From the NCBI RefSeq assembly GCF_003797765.1, contig NZ_RKMB01000001.1, forward strand, positions 186,001 through 250,000: a DNA stretch of 64,000 nt, in the 5' to 3' direction. Shown here one piece after another: positions 10,726 to 21,129 of this stretch. This DNA comes from Ramlibacter sp. WS9 (GTDB taxonomy: Bacteria; Pseudomonadota; Gammaproteobacteria; Burkholderiales; Burkholderiaceae_C). Positions within the stretch are counted from its first letter, which is position 1. Every line of letters begins with the position of its first letter. The notes below the pieces were generated by a model. That model was not told the DNA's origin, did no database searches, and was given only the letters and a program-made list of their open reading frames with translations. Position numbers and translations under genes: made by a program.

Positions 10726-12018
10726 ATGAAGGGTGACTCTCGTTCGCACGGTCTGTGGGAGGCTTCAGCGTCAGCCGGGCCTGCCACGCCCGTGCTGCAA
10801 GGGCACACGCACGCCGACGTGGTCGTCATCGGCGCCGGTTTCACCGGCCTCTCGGCCGCGTTGCATCTGGCGGAAGGAGGCGCATCGGTCGCCGTGTTGG
10901 AGACGGTCGACATCGGGTTCGGCGGATCCGGGCGCAACGTTGGCCTGGTCAATGCCGGCATGTGGGTGATGCCGGAAGCCTTGCCGGGCGAACTGGGTCC
11001 CTTGCATGGCGGCCGGCTGCTGGAGCTGCTGGGCGACGGGCCTTCTCTTGTCTACGACATCGTCGAACGTCACGGCATCGACTGCGAGGCGGTGCGCCGC
11101 GGCACGCTGCATTGCGCCGTCGGGGCATCCGGGCTGGCCAACATCACCGAGCGGGCGCGGCAATGGCAAGCGCTTGGGGCGCCCGTCACGCTGCTGGACG
11201 CCCGAGAGACGGCGGAGAAAACCGGAACACATGCTTATCGCGGCTCGCTGCTCGACATGCGCGCCGGCACCATCCAGCCGCTTGCCTACGTCCGCGGACT
11301 CGCCCGCGCGGCGGTTGCCGCCGGTGCGCGCCTCCACGCGCACAGTCCTGTCGATGGGCTGGAGGATGTCGGCACGCATTGGCGCGTACGCAGTTCCACC
11401 GGCGGGGAAGTCCAAGCCCAATGGGTCATCGTCGCGACCAATGCCTACACGGGCCCCAACGGCGTTTGGCCCGAGCTGGGCGCGGAATTGGTTCGCCTGC
11501 CCTACTTCAACATGGCCACGCGGCCCTTGAGTGCAAAGACCCGGGAGCTGATATTGCCGGGCCTGCAGGGAGCCTGGGACACGCGGGACGTGCTCTCGTC
11601 GTTCCGCCTCGACAAAGCCGGCCGGCTGATCTTCGGCAGTGTCGGTGCGCTGCGCGGGACGGGTCTGGCCATTCACCGGTCCTGGGGCCGGCGGGCCCTG
11701 GCCAAGTTGTTCCCCGTGCTCGGGGGCGTCGAGTTCGAGCACGAGTGGTACGGATGGATCGGGATGACGCCCAATGCACTGCCCCGCTTTCACAAACTCG
11801 CCCGCAACACCGTTTCCTTCAGCGGCTACAACGGCCGCGGCATCGCGACGGGAACAACATTCGGGCAGCAGCTCGCCAAGCTGGTGTTGGGGCAGACCAA
11901 GGAGGAGGATCTACCGCTGCCGGCGACCCACGCCGAACCGGTTTCGCTGCGGCCGGTACGGGAGGCGTACTACGAAGTTGGTGCACAGGTGGCTCACCTC
12001 GTCTCGGCGCGCCTGTAG
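10726..12018 (+). CDS. FAD-dependent oxidoreductase (DAO/PuuB-like)
   Basis: Flavoenzyme of 430 residues. The dinucleotide-binding motif DVVVIGAGFTGLSAALHLAEGG is at about 31-52, the ATG motif near ATNAYTG at about 235-241, and a C-terminal GYNGRGIATGTTFG loop completes the FAD site, as in D-amino-acid-oxidase-fold enzymes. The N-terminal LWEASA resembles gamma-glutamylputrescine oxidase and related amine oxidases, but the substrate is not identifiable. No polyamine genes are adjacent. Its last 25 bases overlap the 3' end of the convergent glucan synthase gene. Confidence 0.88.
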   Translation: MKGDSRSHGLWEASASAGPATPVLQGHTHADVVVIGAGFTGLSAALHLAEGGASVAVLETVDIGFGGSGRNVGLVNAGMWVMPEALPGELGPLHGGRLLELLGDGPSLVYDIVERHGIDCEAVRRGTLHCAVGASGLANITERARQWQALGAPVTLLDARETAEKTGTHAYRGSLLDMRAGTIQPLAYVRGLARAAVAAGARLHAHSPVDGLEDVGTHWRVRSSTGGEVQAQWVIVATNAYTGPNGVWPELGAELVRLPYFNMATRPLSAKTRELILPGLQGAWDTRDVLSSFRLDKAGRLIFGSVGALRGTGLAIHRSWGRRALAKLFPVLGGVEFEHEWYGWIGMTPNALPRFHKLARNTVSFSGYNGRGIATGTTFGQQLAKLVLGQTKEEDLPLPATHAEPVSLRPVREAYYEVGAQVAHLVSARL

Positions 12019-15000
12019 GCGGCCTGCGCGACTTCTTCCGGCGGCGCCGGCGACGCATCATCGCCCTGCGCGCCACGCACCAGGCACACCGCCTCCTCCG
12101 GCAGCGTGTCCAGCGCGATCCATTCGCCCCAGCCGGCCACGAGGTGCGGCTTGACCGGCAGCACCTCGCCCTTGCCGCGTTGCCAGTAGATCGTCATGCT
12201 GTGCCCGCGCAGGTTCAGCTTGATCCGGAACCACGACCAGTGGCCCGGCACGCGCGGGGCCAGCGAGAAGCCGTCCGGCCGCACCGTGAGGCCCAACAAG
12301 GTCTCGATCGACGCGCGATAGAGCCAGGCCGCCGAACCCGTGTACCAGCTCCATCCGCCGCGCCCCACATAGGGCGGCGCGCTGTAGATGTCGCCGGCCA
12401 TCACATAGGGCTCCAGTTCGTACGCGGCGGCACGCTTCGGGTCGGCCGCGCGATGCGCCGGGCTGAGCGACTGAAAACTTTTCCACGCGCCCTCGGTGTC
12501 GCCCGTCATGGCCTGCGCCATCATCGCCCACACCGCGCCGTGCGAGTACTGGCCGCCGTTCTCGCGCACACCGGGCGGATACGCCTGGATGTAGCCGGGG
12601 TTGTCCATCGAGTGCTGCAGCGGTGGATGCAGCAGCCGCAACAGGCCGGCCTCACGGTCGATCAGCTGCTGGTCCAGAGCCTGCATCGAGGGCTGCGTGA
12701 AAGCGTCGGTGGATGCGCCCGACAGCACCGACCAGGCCTGCGCGATCAGGTCGATGCGGCACTCCGCGTTGGCGCTCGATCCCAGCGGCGCGCCGTTGTC
12801 GAAGAACGCGCGGCGGAACCACGCGCCGTCCCACCCGTGCGAATGCAGCGCCGCGATCCAGCCGGTGCGGGCATCCTTCCATCGTTGCGCGCGCTCCTGG
12901 TCGCCACGCGCCTGCGCGATCGGCGCAAACCGTTCGACCACTGTGCACAGGAACCAGGCCAGCCACACCGACTCGCCCTTGCCTTCGTGGCCGACGCGGT
13001 TCATGCCGTCGTTCCAGTCACCCGTCCCCATCAGCGGCAGGCCGTGTGCGCCGGTCCTGAGGCTGCGGTCGATGGTGCGTGCCGCATGTTCGTACGCGCT
13101 CGCGCTGTGGCCCGAAGGGTTGGGCGTGTAATACGCATCTTCGGCGCCATCGGGGATGGCCGGTCCGTCGATGAATTCGACCTGCTCGTCCAACACGCCG
13201 GCATCGCCGGTGATGTCGATGTAATGGGCCATCGCATAGGGCAGCCACAGCAAATCGTCGGAGAAATGGGTGCGCACGCCCGCGCCGCCGGGCGCGTGCC
13301 ACCAGTGCTGCACGTCGCCTTCGGGAAACTGGCGCGACGCATTGAGCAGGATCTGCTCGCGCAGCCGCAGCGGATCGGCCAGGGCCAGCGCCATCGCGTC
13401 CTGCAGCTGGTCGCGAAACCCGAAGGCGCCGCCGGCCTGGTAGAAGCCTGCCTTGGCCCATAAGCGGCAGCTCACCGTCTGGTACAGCAGCCAGCGGTTG
13501 GCGAGCATGTCGAAGGCGGCATCGGGCGTGCGCACCTGCACCTGCCCGAGCAAACGCGACCACCATCCTTGGGCTTTCGCCAGTTCGGCCGTGCTGATCC
13601 TTGCGGACCAATCGGCCGCGAGTTGCCATGCGCCGTCGGGCGTGTCGGCGTGGCCCAGCAAGAAGGTGATCGTTACTTCTTCGTGCGCACCCAGTTCGAT
13701 GTCGGTCGCCAGCGCCGCGGCCGGATCGACCGTGCCGCTGCGGCCCGCCATTGCACCGGGCAGTTCCATGCGGCCCGTCGTATCGAAAAACTCCGACCGG
13801 TCGCAGGTCCACTGCGAGACCGGCGCGTTGCCCGCGAGCGCCAGGAAAGCCGTGGCCCCGCCGAAACCGCCGCGGTGTTCGCGCTGCTCGGCAAAGAGCG
13901 CCTGGCCGCTGTCGCCGCGCCAGGTGCGCACCGTGCGCCGTTGTGCGTAGCTGTCGCCCAGCTGCCACTCCACCATGGCGAACACACGCAACCGCCGCTT
14001 GCCCGCGCCTTCGTTGCGGACGACGATGCGTACCAGCTTCACCGATTCGTCGATGGCCGCGAACCATGTCGTCTCTGTGTGCAGGCCGGCGCCGCTGGAC
14101 TCGATCACCGAATAGCCCTGGCCGTGCCGCACGGAATAGGTCACCCGCGCCGGGGACAGCGCGCTGGGCGCGAGCGGGTGCAACCGCCGGCTGTCCTGGT
14201 CCTGCAGCAGCCAGTGCTCGCAGGCCGGGTCGCGCACCACGTCGTTCGACCACGGCGTCACCTGATGCATGCGGCTGTTGACGGCCCACGTGTAGCCGCT
14301 GCCGCGCTCGGACACCTGGAAGCCGAATCGCGGATTGGAGATGACGTTGACCCAGGGTCGCGGCGTGGATTGCCCGGGGCGCAACTCGAAGCAGAACTCG
14401 CCGGTCGACGGGTCGAACGCGCCGGTGACCGGTGCCGAAACCGTTGCGCCCGCGGCGGGAATGTCGGCCGCGTTGCGCTCCCAGCCGCGCGGCAGCGAGC
14501 CGCCCGCGCGCGCCTTGGCCCACGCGTCACGCAGGGCATCGACCTGCACGTCCAGCGGGCGCCCGTCGGCGTTGAAGACCGCTCGTGCCAGCCCGGCCAG
14601 CGTCGACTTCTCGGCCGCCGACAGTTCCTGCTCGCGGAGCAGGAAGAAGCCGCCGCCTTGCTGCTGGCCGAAGCTGTGCTGCACCGTTTGGAGCAGGCGG
14701 TCGCGCAGCGCCAGGATGTCGCGCTGCAGCGGCATCAGGTATGCCTGCGCCTCGCTGTTGAGCACCACGATGTCCACGGCCAGGCCGCCGAAGGTCCACC
14801 AGGGCTGGGCCCGCAGCAACGAGCTCACCAGCCGCATGCCGTTCGCAGAGTGAATGCGCACCAGCACGATCGGCTTGTCGCCCGAGATGCTCAGGCGCCA
14901 GAGTTGCCGCTGGTCCACCGCCGTGTGCTCCGAACCCAGCCGCGGCGCGCTGTACATCAGCGACGTGGTCAGGTCCTGCAGCGCGGCGTTGTCGTCGGGC

Positions 15001-18000
15001 GACAGGCCCAGGTCGCGCAGCCGCACCTGCGCGAGCGTGGCAGCCATGCGCATGGCGCGCTGCAGCTGCATCGGCTGCAGGTACTGGTCGATGCGGGCGG
15101 GCAGCTCTTCCCGCGTGGCCGCCGCGAGCGTGGCAAAACTCAGCCGCGCGGTCGCGCCCGGCGCAATGCGCAGTTGCACGCGCAGGCACGCAATCGGGTC
15201 CAAGCCCGTGGGCACCGGGCCTTCACCGGATTGCGCGTGCAGCGGGAAAGCCGGCGCCACCATTCGCGGGTTGCGGCCGAGGAATGTGTGCCGGTCGGCC
15301 ACGCAGCCCACCGCGACGGCGTCGGCTGTGGCAGATGCAAGCATGTGAGCCACCGCCATCACCGCTTCTCCCTGCAGCCGTGGGTTGCGCCACAGCGTCA
15401 GCGCACGCCACTCGGGTTGCCATGCGGCCTGTGCGAACAAGCCCGAGAAAGCGGGGTGGGCCTCATCGGCGCGGGCGGGCGCCAGCACGGCTTCGAAATA
15501 CGACACGAGCTCGCAGCGCAGCTCGGTGTCGCCGGTGTTGTGCAGCGTGACCATGCGCAGCTCGGTGTCGTCCTCGGGGCTCACCAGCACCGTCACCGTG
15601 CTGGTGATGTCGTCTCCCTGCGCGTCGAACTGCACCCGGTCGGCCATGAAGCGCGCTCCGTAGCGCCATCGCGCGCCCGGCGCGGGATTGGCGGTGAGCG
15701 ACACGCCGTCTTCCTCGCCCTGCCGGCGCAGATAGAAGAACGTGCCGTACTGGTCGCGCAGCAGGTCGTCGCGCCAGCGCGAGACGGCCTGCCCGCGCCA
15801 CCGGGAAGCGCCGGCGCCATTGGCGCGCAGCGCGACGCTGTAGTTGCCGTTGGACAGCAGCTGGGTGGGGTTCCAGCCGGGCACCAGCGGCGTGAGCTCG
15901 CGCGACTGGAAGGCCGGTGCCGGGTCGCCGTGCGCGGCCGCGGGCGGGGGCCGCGGGTCGGGCGTGCGCACGATCTGCCGCGGAGTCGCCTCCTGCAGCA
16001 GCGCATCGTGCGCGTGCACGATGGGTGCCGAAGCGAACCACTCCCGGGGGCCGCGCGCGCACAGCAGGTTGCAAAGCGACGCGAGCGACATGCCGTGGTG
16101 GTGGGCCATGTAGGTTTCCACCACGCTGTGCGACTGCTCCAACGGCTGGCGCGAGACGGTGAAATCGAGCGACTCGTACATGCCCAGCTCGCCGCGGCCG
16201 CCCAGGCGCTCGAGCGCCTTCAGGTTTTCCACCGCTTCAGCCGGCGCGAACATGGCGGCCATCAAGGTGGCGTAAGGCGCGATCACCTGGTCCGTCGGCG
16301 GCGTGCGGCGCAGCGCCAGGCGCGGCACGCCGAACGGCCCGTATTGGTAGGCGAGCGTGTGGTCCTGCGCGAAGTAGGCCGACTCGGACACACCCCAGGG
16401 CAGGCCGCGCTGGCGCCCGAACGCCTGGTGTTCGCGCACGGCGGAGCGCGCGGCGACGTCGAGCAGCCCGCCGCGCGGCTCCGGCATCAGCAGCGACGGC
16501 ATGAGGTACTCGAACATGGACCCCGACCAGGACTTGAGGCCCGGCTGCGCGCCCACCGTCAGGTAAGGCCGGCCCAGCGCCAGCCAGTGCCGGCGCGGTA
16601 CCTGGCCGGTGCCGATGGCCAGGAAGCTGGTGAGCCGTGCTTCCGATGCCAGCAGGTCGTAGTAGCCGGCGTCCAGCTCGTCTTCCTCCACCCGCAGGCC
16701 GATGTGGAACAGATGGCGGCGCGAGCTGTAAAGCGGGCGGAAGTCCATCGCGTCCGAGAGGGCCTGCACTCGCCCGGCCAATGCGATCAGGTCGTCGCGC
16801 GTATGTGATTCTTCATCGCGAGCGGCCAGGGCCCGGCAAGCCTCGCCCACCGTCAAAAGCAGGCAGGCCAGGTTGCCGCTGTCCACCGTCGAGACATAGG
16901 CCGGCGGCAGCACAGCCAGCGAGCGCGTGTCGTACCAGTTGAACAGGTGGCCGTGGTGCCGCCCCAGGCGCTCGATGCTGTCCAGCGTGGCCTGCAGGCG
17001 CGACACCAGTTCGGGTGTGCCGATCCATCCGAACTCCCGCGCGCAGCAAGCCGCCAGTAGGTACAGGCCGATGTTGGTCGGCGATGTGCGGTGGGCGATC
17101 GTCGGCTCCGGCACCATCTGCAGGTTGTCCGGCGGCAGGTGGTTGTCCTCGGCCGTCACGCAGCGCTCGAAGAACGACCAGGTGTCCCGCGCCACGGTCC
17201 GCAGGTAGGCGGCGTCGTCGTCTTCCAGCGCGTCCGGCGCGGCGAGGGGGCGGCTGGCCCACCAGCTGTAGACCGGCGCCAGCGTCCAACACAGGAACAC
17301 CAGCGGGCCCGCGATGGGGTGCGGGCCGGAGGCCGCGGCAGCGGCCAGGCCTGCGGACAGCACTACGACGAAAGCGTCCTTGCGCACGAACGCGGCCAGC
17401 TCGGTGTGCGCCTGCGCATGGGCTTGCTCGGCCGTCATCCATTCCAGCAGCTTGCGGCGGCTGAAGGCCATGCGCCAGAGCGAGCGCAGCACGGCGTCGG
17501 CGAGGCGGCAGGCGGCAGCCCCGAGTTGCCCGAACTGCCACGCCGCCGCGACGAGGACCCTGGCGAGTTCGGCGCCGCCGCCGGCAAAGAAGTGCGGCAG
17601 CGTGATGCCACGGCGCGTGGGGACGAGTCCGGCGACGGCGCCCATCAACGGCCCCGCCAGCAGCGCGGCGCCTACGACCAGCAGGCAGGTCTTCAACGGC
17701 AACGCGCCGCTCAGCAGCACCCAGGCCAGCATGGCGAAGGAAGCCGGTATCACCAGTGACCGGCGGAGGTTGTCCCACATCTTCCACTGGCCCAGTGCGT
17801 CCAGCCCGTAGTGGCCTGGACGGAGCATCAGCGGCAGCAGCTGCCAGTCGCCGCGTGTCCACCGGTGCACGCGCGAGTTGGCCACGGCGGTGAGGTGGGG
17901 ATGGTCCTCCAGCAAAGCCACGTCGCTCACATAGCCGCAGCGCGCAATCGTGCCTTCGAGCAGGTCGTGGCTGAGCACGGCCTCGCCAGGCAGGCGATCC

Positions 18001-20183
18001 GTCAGTACCGCGTGAACCGCCTCGACGTGGAGCAGGCCCTTGCCGGTGAAGCTGCCTCGGCCGAACAGATCCTGGTAGACGTCCGACGACACGTTGCCAT
18101 ACGGGTCCATGCCGCAACGCCCGGCGAAAAGCACGTGGTAGGGCGTGCGCTCCGGCCCGGACGGGATGGGCGCCACGACGCGCGGCTGCAGGATGCCGTA
18201 GCCCGCGGTCACGCGGCGGGTGTGCGGGTCGACCTTGGGGGCGGTGAGGGGGTGCGCGGCCACAGCTACCAGTTCGCGCAGCGTTCCCGGTGGTAGCCCC
18301 GTGTCGCTGTCGAGCGTGACGACGTACTTGATGCCGGGCAGCAACCGCATCCCCGGTGCCATCGGCAGGAAGCCCGTGGCATCTCCCGTGGCCAACAGGC
18401 GAACCAGCATCTCCAGCTTGCCGCGTTTGCGTTCCCAGCCCAGCCAGCGGCGTTGGGTTGCGCACCAGGCGCGTGGCCGGTGCAGCAGGACGAAGCGCGG
18501 CGGCTGCCCGGCGGGTGCGGGGTGGCAGATGTTCAGCTGGGCCACCTGTCGCGTCGCGTCCTCGAGCCGCTCGGCATCGGTGGGGATGGTGGCCTCGTCG
18601 GCATCCGCCCAGTCGGTCAGCAGCGCGAACTGCGCGTTGTCCTCGGAATTGGCCAGCCAGTGCAGCCGCAGCCGCTGCACCAACGCCTCGATCGATGCCG
18701 GCGACCCGAGAATCGACGGGATCACGACGAGGACGCGGTGCTCGGGCGGGATGCCTTCCGGGAAATCCAGGCGCGGCAGGATGTCGATCTTGATCGACTC
18801 GGACAACAGCCGATGCAGGAACGACGCGGCGGCTTCCGATGCCGGCAACGCCAGCAGCAGCAATGCGACGAGCGTGGGCCAGCCCTGCGAGGGAGCGAAA
18901 TGCGCCGCCGCCCAGACCATCGCGGTGGTGCCCGCGGCGATGGCGCCGATATAGGCCGCCAGCCGCCAGCTTCGGCTGCGCGAAGGACGCACGCGCATCG
19001 GCATGCCCAGCTCGGCTGCCAGCTGCGATTGGCCCGGGCCGAACAGGTGCCAGCCGGCGGTCTGCCGCGCGGGGTCGTCTGCGGCGGCCGCGCGCGCGGC
19101 CCGCACCACAGCGGCCGCGACTTCGCACTCGGTCTTGCCGCTGCGGCGCGCCACGCGCTCCATGGAATAGGTGATTTGCTTGCGGGTGGATTCGCTTTCG
19201 CGGGCAAAGCTCGGCAGCTCGTGCAGCAACTGGAGCGGGCGGCTGAGCGGCTCGATCAGATCGACCCACCTCACCTGCCCGATCAACCGCAGTGTGGTGA
19301 TGACGTTGCTGACGGTGAGGTTGGACGCCACCTGCGCAATCTGGCTTTCGGTCATCAACGCGTGGCCGTTCGGGCAATGCGACTCCACCCAGCCGACCAT
19401 CGGCGGTGCGTTGTCCAGGCGCTCGGCCGGCAGGCGCTGCCACAGTTGCGTGAGGAAGCCGCGCTCCATGCCGCGTTCCTGCATCAGGGCGTGAAGCGCG
19501 TCCAGGTCTTCGAGCGTCAGGGCATCGGCCTCGTCCCATGCCGCGTGCGCCACTTCCCGGGCGACCTTGCTGAAAGCGATGTCGTCGGCCACCCGGCGCA
19601 GGTTTTCGAGCAGGACCACGCGCAGCGTCGTGGGCAACGCCCACAGCTCGGACAATCGCAGCTCGCTCACATCCTGGTAGGCGTTGAGGAAAGCCGCGAG
19701 GATGTTCGGGTTGAGCACACTGTCGGTGTGCGCCACATAGGCCCAGGCAATGCCGTAGACGCGCGGCAGGCCGTGCAGGTACGGCACGCTGAGCTTGGGC
19801 AACTCGGCGTAGTAACGCCGTGGCACGCCCTCGCGGATCTGCTGCAGCTGCGCCTCGACCAGGTGGAAATTGTCCAGCAGCCACTCGGCGGCCGGGGTTA
19901 CGTAGTGGCCCGTCAGCGAGGTGAGGGCGACGTAGTCGTAGGCGCGGCGCAGGGCATGGATGTTGTCCTCGACGCGGGGGAAGAACGAAGGGCCCTTGGC
20001 ACGGGTGCCGCCTTCCTCATCGATGTGTTGGGCCTGGGCCAGGCTGCGGCCGTGCTGCTCGAACCTCTGCAGTCCGAAGATCTCGGACCGCACCGGCGGC
20101 TCGGCAAGCTGCGGACCTTGGGTCAGGAAGCGGCGGGCAAAGGCTGAAAGCGCTCCGAGCTTGCTTGCGACGGCGGCGCTCAC
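11994..20183 (-). CDS. ndvB: Cyclic beta-1,2-glucan synthase (NdvB-like)
   Basis: A giant membrane enzyme of about 2729 residues that initiates, elongates and cyclises osmoregulated periplasmic beta-1,2-glucan. The GT84 glycosyltransferase segment includes TLDSDTGLPPG near residue 620 and RWTRGDWQL near 770, flanked by hydrophobic helices. A glucoamylase-like segment follows around 1230-1370 (PEPRGGLLDVAAR, GYSYDG-like SESAYFAQDH). The C-terminal GH94 phosphorylase-like module has YTWAVNSRMHQVTPWSND near 1960 and GDWNDGMNRVGHEGKGE near 2387, and probably sets glucan length. The start is uncertain: GTG at 20183 is four bases after the stop of a small upstream frame; GTG at 20237 is in frame but adds unlikely sequence. 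Confidence 0.93.
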   Translation of the reverse strand: MSAAVASKLGALSAFARRFLTQGPQLAEPPVRSEIFGLQRFEQHGRSLAQAQHIDEEGGTRAKGPSFFPRVEDNIHALRRAYDYVALTSLTGHYVTPAAEWLLDNFHLVEAQLQQIREGVPRRYYAELPKLSVPYLHGLPRVYGIAWAYVAHTDSVLNPNILAAFLNAYQDVSELRLSELWALPTTLRVVLLENLRRVADDIAFSKVAREVAHAAWDEADALTLEDLDALHALMQERGMERGFLTQLWQRLPAERLDNAPPMVGWVESHCPNGHALMTESQIAQVASNLTVSNVITTLRLIGQVRWVDLIEPLSRPLQLLHELPSFARESESTRKQITYSMERVARRSGKTECEVAAAVVRAARAAAADDPARQTAGWHLFGPGQSQLAAELGMPMRVRPSRSRSWRLAAYIGAIAAGTTAMVWAAAHFAPSQGWPTLVALLLLALPASEAAASFLHRLLSESIKIDILPRLDFPEGIPPEHRVLVVIPSILGSPASIEALVQRLRLHWLANSEDNAQFALLTDWADADEATIPTDAERLEDATRQVAQLNICHPAPAGQPPRFVLLHRPRAWCATQRRWLGWERKRGKLEMLVRLLATGDATGFLPMAPGMRLLPGIKYVVTLDSDTGLPPGTLRELVAVAAHPLTAPKVDPHTRRVTAGYGILQPRVVAPIPSGPERTPYHVLFAGRCGMDPYGNVSSDVYQDLFGRGSFTGKGLLHVEAVHAVLTDRLPGEAVLSHDLLEGTIARCGYVSDVALLEDHPHLTAVANSRVHRWTRGDWQLLPLMLRPGHYGLDALGQWKMWDNLRRSLVIPASFAMLAWVLLSGALPLKTCLLVVGAALLAGPLMGAVAGLVPTRRGITLPHFFAGGGAELARVLVAAAWQFGQLGAAACRLADAVLRSLWRMAFSRRKLLEWMTAEQAHAQAHTELAAFVRKDAFVVVLSAGLAAAAASGPHPIAGPLVFLCWTLAPVYSWWASRPLAAPDALEDDDAAYLRTVARDTWSFFERCVTAEDNHLPPDNLQMVPEPTIAHRTSPTNIGLYLLAACCAREFGWIGTPELVSRLQATLDSIERLGRHHGHLFNWYDTRSLAVLPPAYVSTVDSGNLACLLLTVGEACRALAARDEESHTRDDLIALAGRVQALSDAMDFRPLYSSRRHLFHIGLRVEEDELDAGYYDLLASEARLTSFLAIGTGQVPRRHWLALGRPYLTVGAQPGLKSWSGSMFEYLMPSLLMPEPRGGLLDVAARSAVREHQAFGRQRGLPWGVSESAYFAQDHTLAYQYGPFGVPRLALRRTPPTDQVIAPYATLMAAMFAPAEAVENLKALERLGGRGELGMYESLDFTVSRQPLEQSHSVVETYMAHHHGMSLASLCNLLCARGPREWFASAPIVHAHDALLQEATPRQIVRTPDPRPPPAAAHGDPAPAFQSRELTPLVPGWNPTQLLSNGNYSVALRANGAGASRWRGQAVSRWRDDLLRDQYGTFFYLRRQGEEDGVSLTANPAPGARWRYGARFMADRVQFDAQGDDITSTVTVLVSPEDDTELRMVTLHNTGDTELRCELVSYFEAVLAPARADEAHPAFSGLFAQAAWQPEWRALTLWRNPRLQGEAVMAVAHMLASATADAVAVGCVADRHTFLGRNPRMVAPAFPLHAQSGEGPVPTGLDPIACLRVQLRIAPGATARLSFATLAAATREELPARIDQYLQPMQLQRAMRMAATLAQVRLRDLGLSPDDNAALQDLTTSLMYSAPRLGSEHTAVDQRQLWRLSISGDKPIVLVRIHSANGMRLVSSLLRAQPWWTFGGLAVDIVVLNSEAQAYLMPLQRDILALRDRLLQTVQHSFGQQQGGGFFLLREQELSAAEKSTLAGLARAVFNADGRPLDVQVDALRDAWAKARAGGSLPRGWERNAADIPAAGATVSAPVTGAFDPSTGEFCFELRPGQSTPRPWVNVISNPRFGFQVSERGSGYTWAVNSRMHQVTPWSNDVVRDPACEHWLLQDQDSRRLHPLAPSALSPARVTYSVRHGQGYSVIESSGAGLHTETTWFAAIDESVKLVRIVVRNEGAGKRRLRVFAMVEWQLGDSYAQRRTVRTWRGDSGQALFAEQREHRGGFGGATAFLALAGNAPVSQWTCDRSEFFDTTGRMELPGAMAGRSGTVDPAAALATDIELGAHEEVTITFLLGHADTPDGAWQLAADWSARISTAELAKAQGWWSRLLGQVQVRTPDAAFDMLANRWLLYQTVSCRLWAKAGFYQAGGAFGFRDQLQDAMALALADPLRLREQILLNASRQFPEGDVQHWWHAPGGAGVRTHFSDDLLWLPYAMAHYIDITGDAGVLDEQVEFIDGPAIPDGAEDAYYTPNPSGHSASAYEHAARTIDRSLRTGAHGLPLMGTGDWNDGMNRVGHEGKGESVWLAWFLCTVVERFAPIAQARGDQERAQRWKDARTGWIAALHSHGWDGAWFRRAFFDNGAPLGSSANAECRIDLIAQAWSVLSGASTDAFTQPSMQALDQQLIDREAGLLRLLHPPLQHSMDNPGYIQAYPPGVRENGGQYSHGAVWAMMAQAMTGDTEGAWKSFQSLSPAHRAADPKRAAAYELEPYVMAGDIYSAPPYVGRGGWSWYTGSAAWLYRASIETLLGLTVRPDGFSLAPRVPGHWSWFRIKLNLRGHSMTIYWQRGKGEVLPVKPHLVAGWGEWIALDTLPEEAVCLVRGAQGDDASPAPPEEVAQAAYRRAETR

Positions 20184-20187
20184 TCCG

Positions 20188-20412
20188 TCATACGAGTATG
20201 GACAGCGCGATGCCGCACGCCAGCACCACCGCTCCACTGGTCACGATGCGGGGCGCGGCAAGCCCATGCAGCGCCTCCAGCAGGAAGCGCACGCGAAACA
20301 GCCTGCCGCCGGCGCGCTGGCACACGCTCATGTGCGATTGCAAGGCAAGAAAGTCGCTGGCGACGAAGTCGTTGAACGGGACGGAGTGGTTATTGGGTTG
20401 CAGGCGGAGCAT
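20188..20412 (-). CDS. Possible small protein upstream of ndvB
   Basis: A 74-codon frame with an ATG start and a hydrophobic C-terminus (TSGAVVLACGIALSILV) that could be a membrane anchor. It stops four bases before the GTG I prefer for ndvB, which is the arrangement expected of coupled genes. The ribosome binding site (AGAAAG) is weak and I know no homologue. It may be a real leader or accessory protein, or chance. Confidence 0.35.
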   Translation of the reverse strand: MLRLQPNNHSVPFNDFVASDFLALQSHMSVCQRAGGRLFRVRFLLEALHGLAAPRIVTSGAVVLACGIALSILV

Positions 20413-20579
20413 GGTTCTTTCTGACCGTCTCGAAGGGAAACCTCATCGTAGGAAATGCAGCACAAAACGTGTATCAGACGGCGCCTGTATTCATGTAGGC
20501 CATCACCGACAGAGTTGCTCGCTTGCGGCCAGGCCTGTGCAGTGCTACCGTGTGTTCACCCTTCAACGAAGGAGCTGCC

Positions 20580-21086
20580 ATGAAGATCCTGGTCCCGGTG
20601 GATGGTTCGCCGCTTTCCCTCGAGGCGGTGCGGTACGCGCTGGCCCTGGTCAAGGAAGGCCTGCGGGCCGACCTGGTGCTGGCCAACGTGCAGGCACCGG
20701 CTTCCTTGTATGAGATCGTCGTCGTGCGCGACGCCGAGCTGATCCACGGCGCCAGCGCGGGTGCGGGCGCCCACTTGCTGGAGCCGGCGCAGGCGCTGTG
20801 CCGCGCGGCGGGCGTCGCCTTCGAGTGCGAGGTCGTGTCCGGCGACCCGGTTCCCGCGCTGTGCGACCTCGCGGAAGAACATGGCTGCGCGGCCATCGTC
20901 GTCGGGGCGCATGGGAAGGGCGCGCTGGCGAGTGCCTTGCTCGGATCGGTCTCGCATGCGTTGTCGCACGCATCGCCCGTGCCTGTCACCATCGTCCGGC
21001 TGCTCGATGATGACCGCGCCGAAGCCGGCCGCGAGCGGGCTGATTTGCCCGTGGCAGACGACCAGGAGCAGGCACCGCCGAGCTAG
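20580..21086 (+). CDS. Universal stress protein, UspA family
   Basis: A 168-residue cytoplasmic UspA-domain protein. It opens with MKILVPVDGSPLSLEAVRYAL and ends with the nucleotide-binding signature VVGAHGKGALASALLGSVSHALSHASPVPVTIVR, which suggests an ATP-binding member. The ATG follows AAGGAGCTGCC. It stands alone before the transporter gene. Its partners are unknown; Usp proteins generally appear under starvation or oxidative stress. Confidence 0.93.
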   Translation: MKILVPVDGSPLSLEAVRYALALVKEGLRADLVLANVQAPASLYEIVVVRDAELIHGASAGAGAHLLEPAQALCRAAGVAFECEVVSGDPVPALCDLAEEHGCAAIVVGAHGKGALASALLGSVSHALSHASPVPVTIVRLLDDDRAEAGRERADLPVADDQEQAPPS

Positions 21087-21129
21087 GAACGCCCCATCCG
21101 CGTATAGTCTCCGTCAATGGAGACATGCC

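Noticed and set aside
13569..19884. Several 900-1000-codon open frames lying across the glucan synthase gene on both strands
   Set aside because: All are low-complexity Arg/Ala/Gly-rich shadows; only the 2729-codon frame shows GT84 and GH94 motifs throughout.
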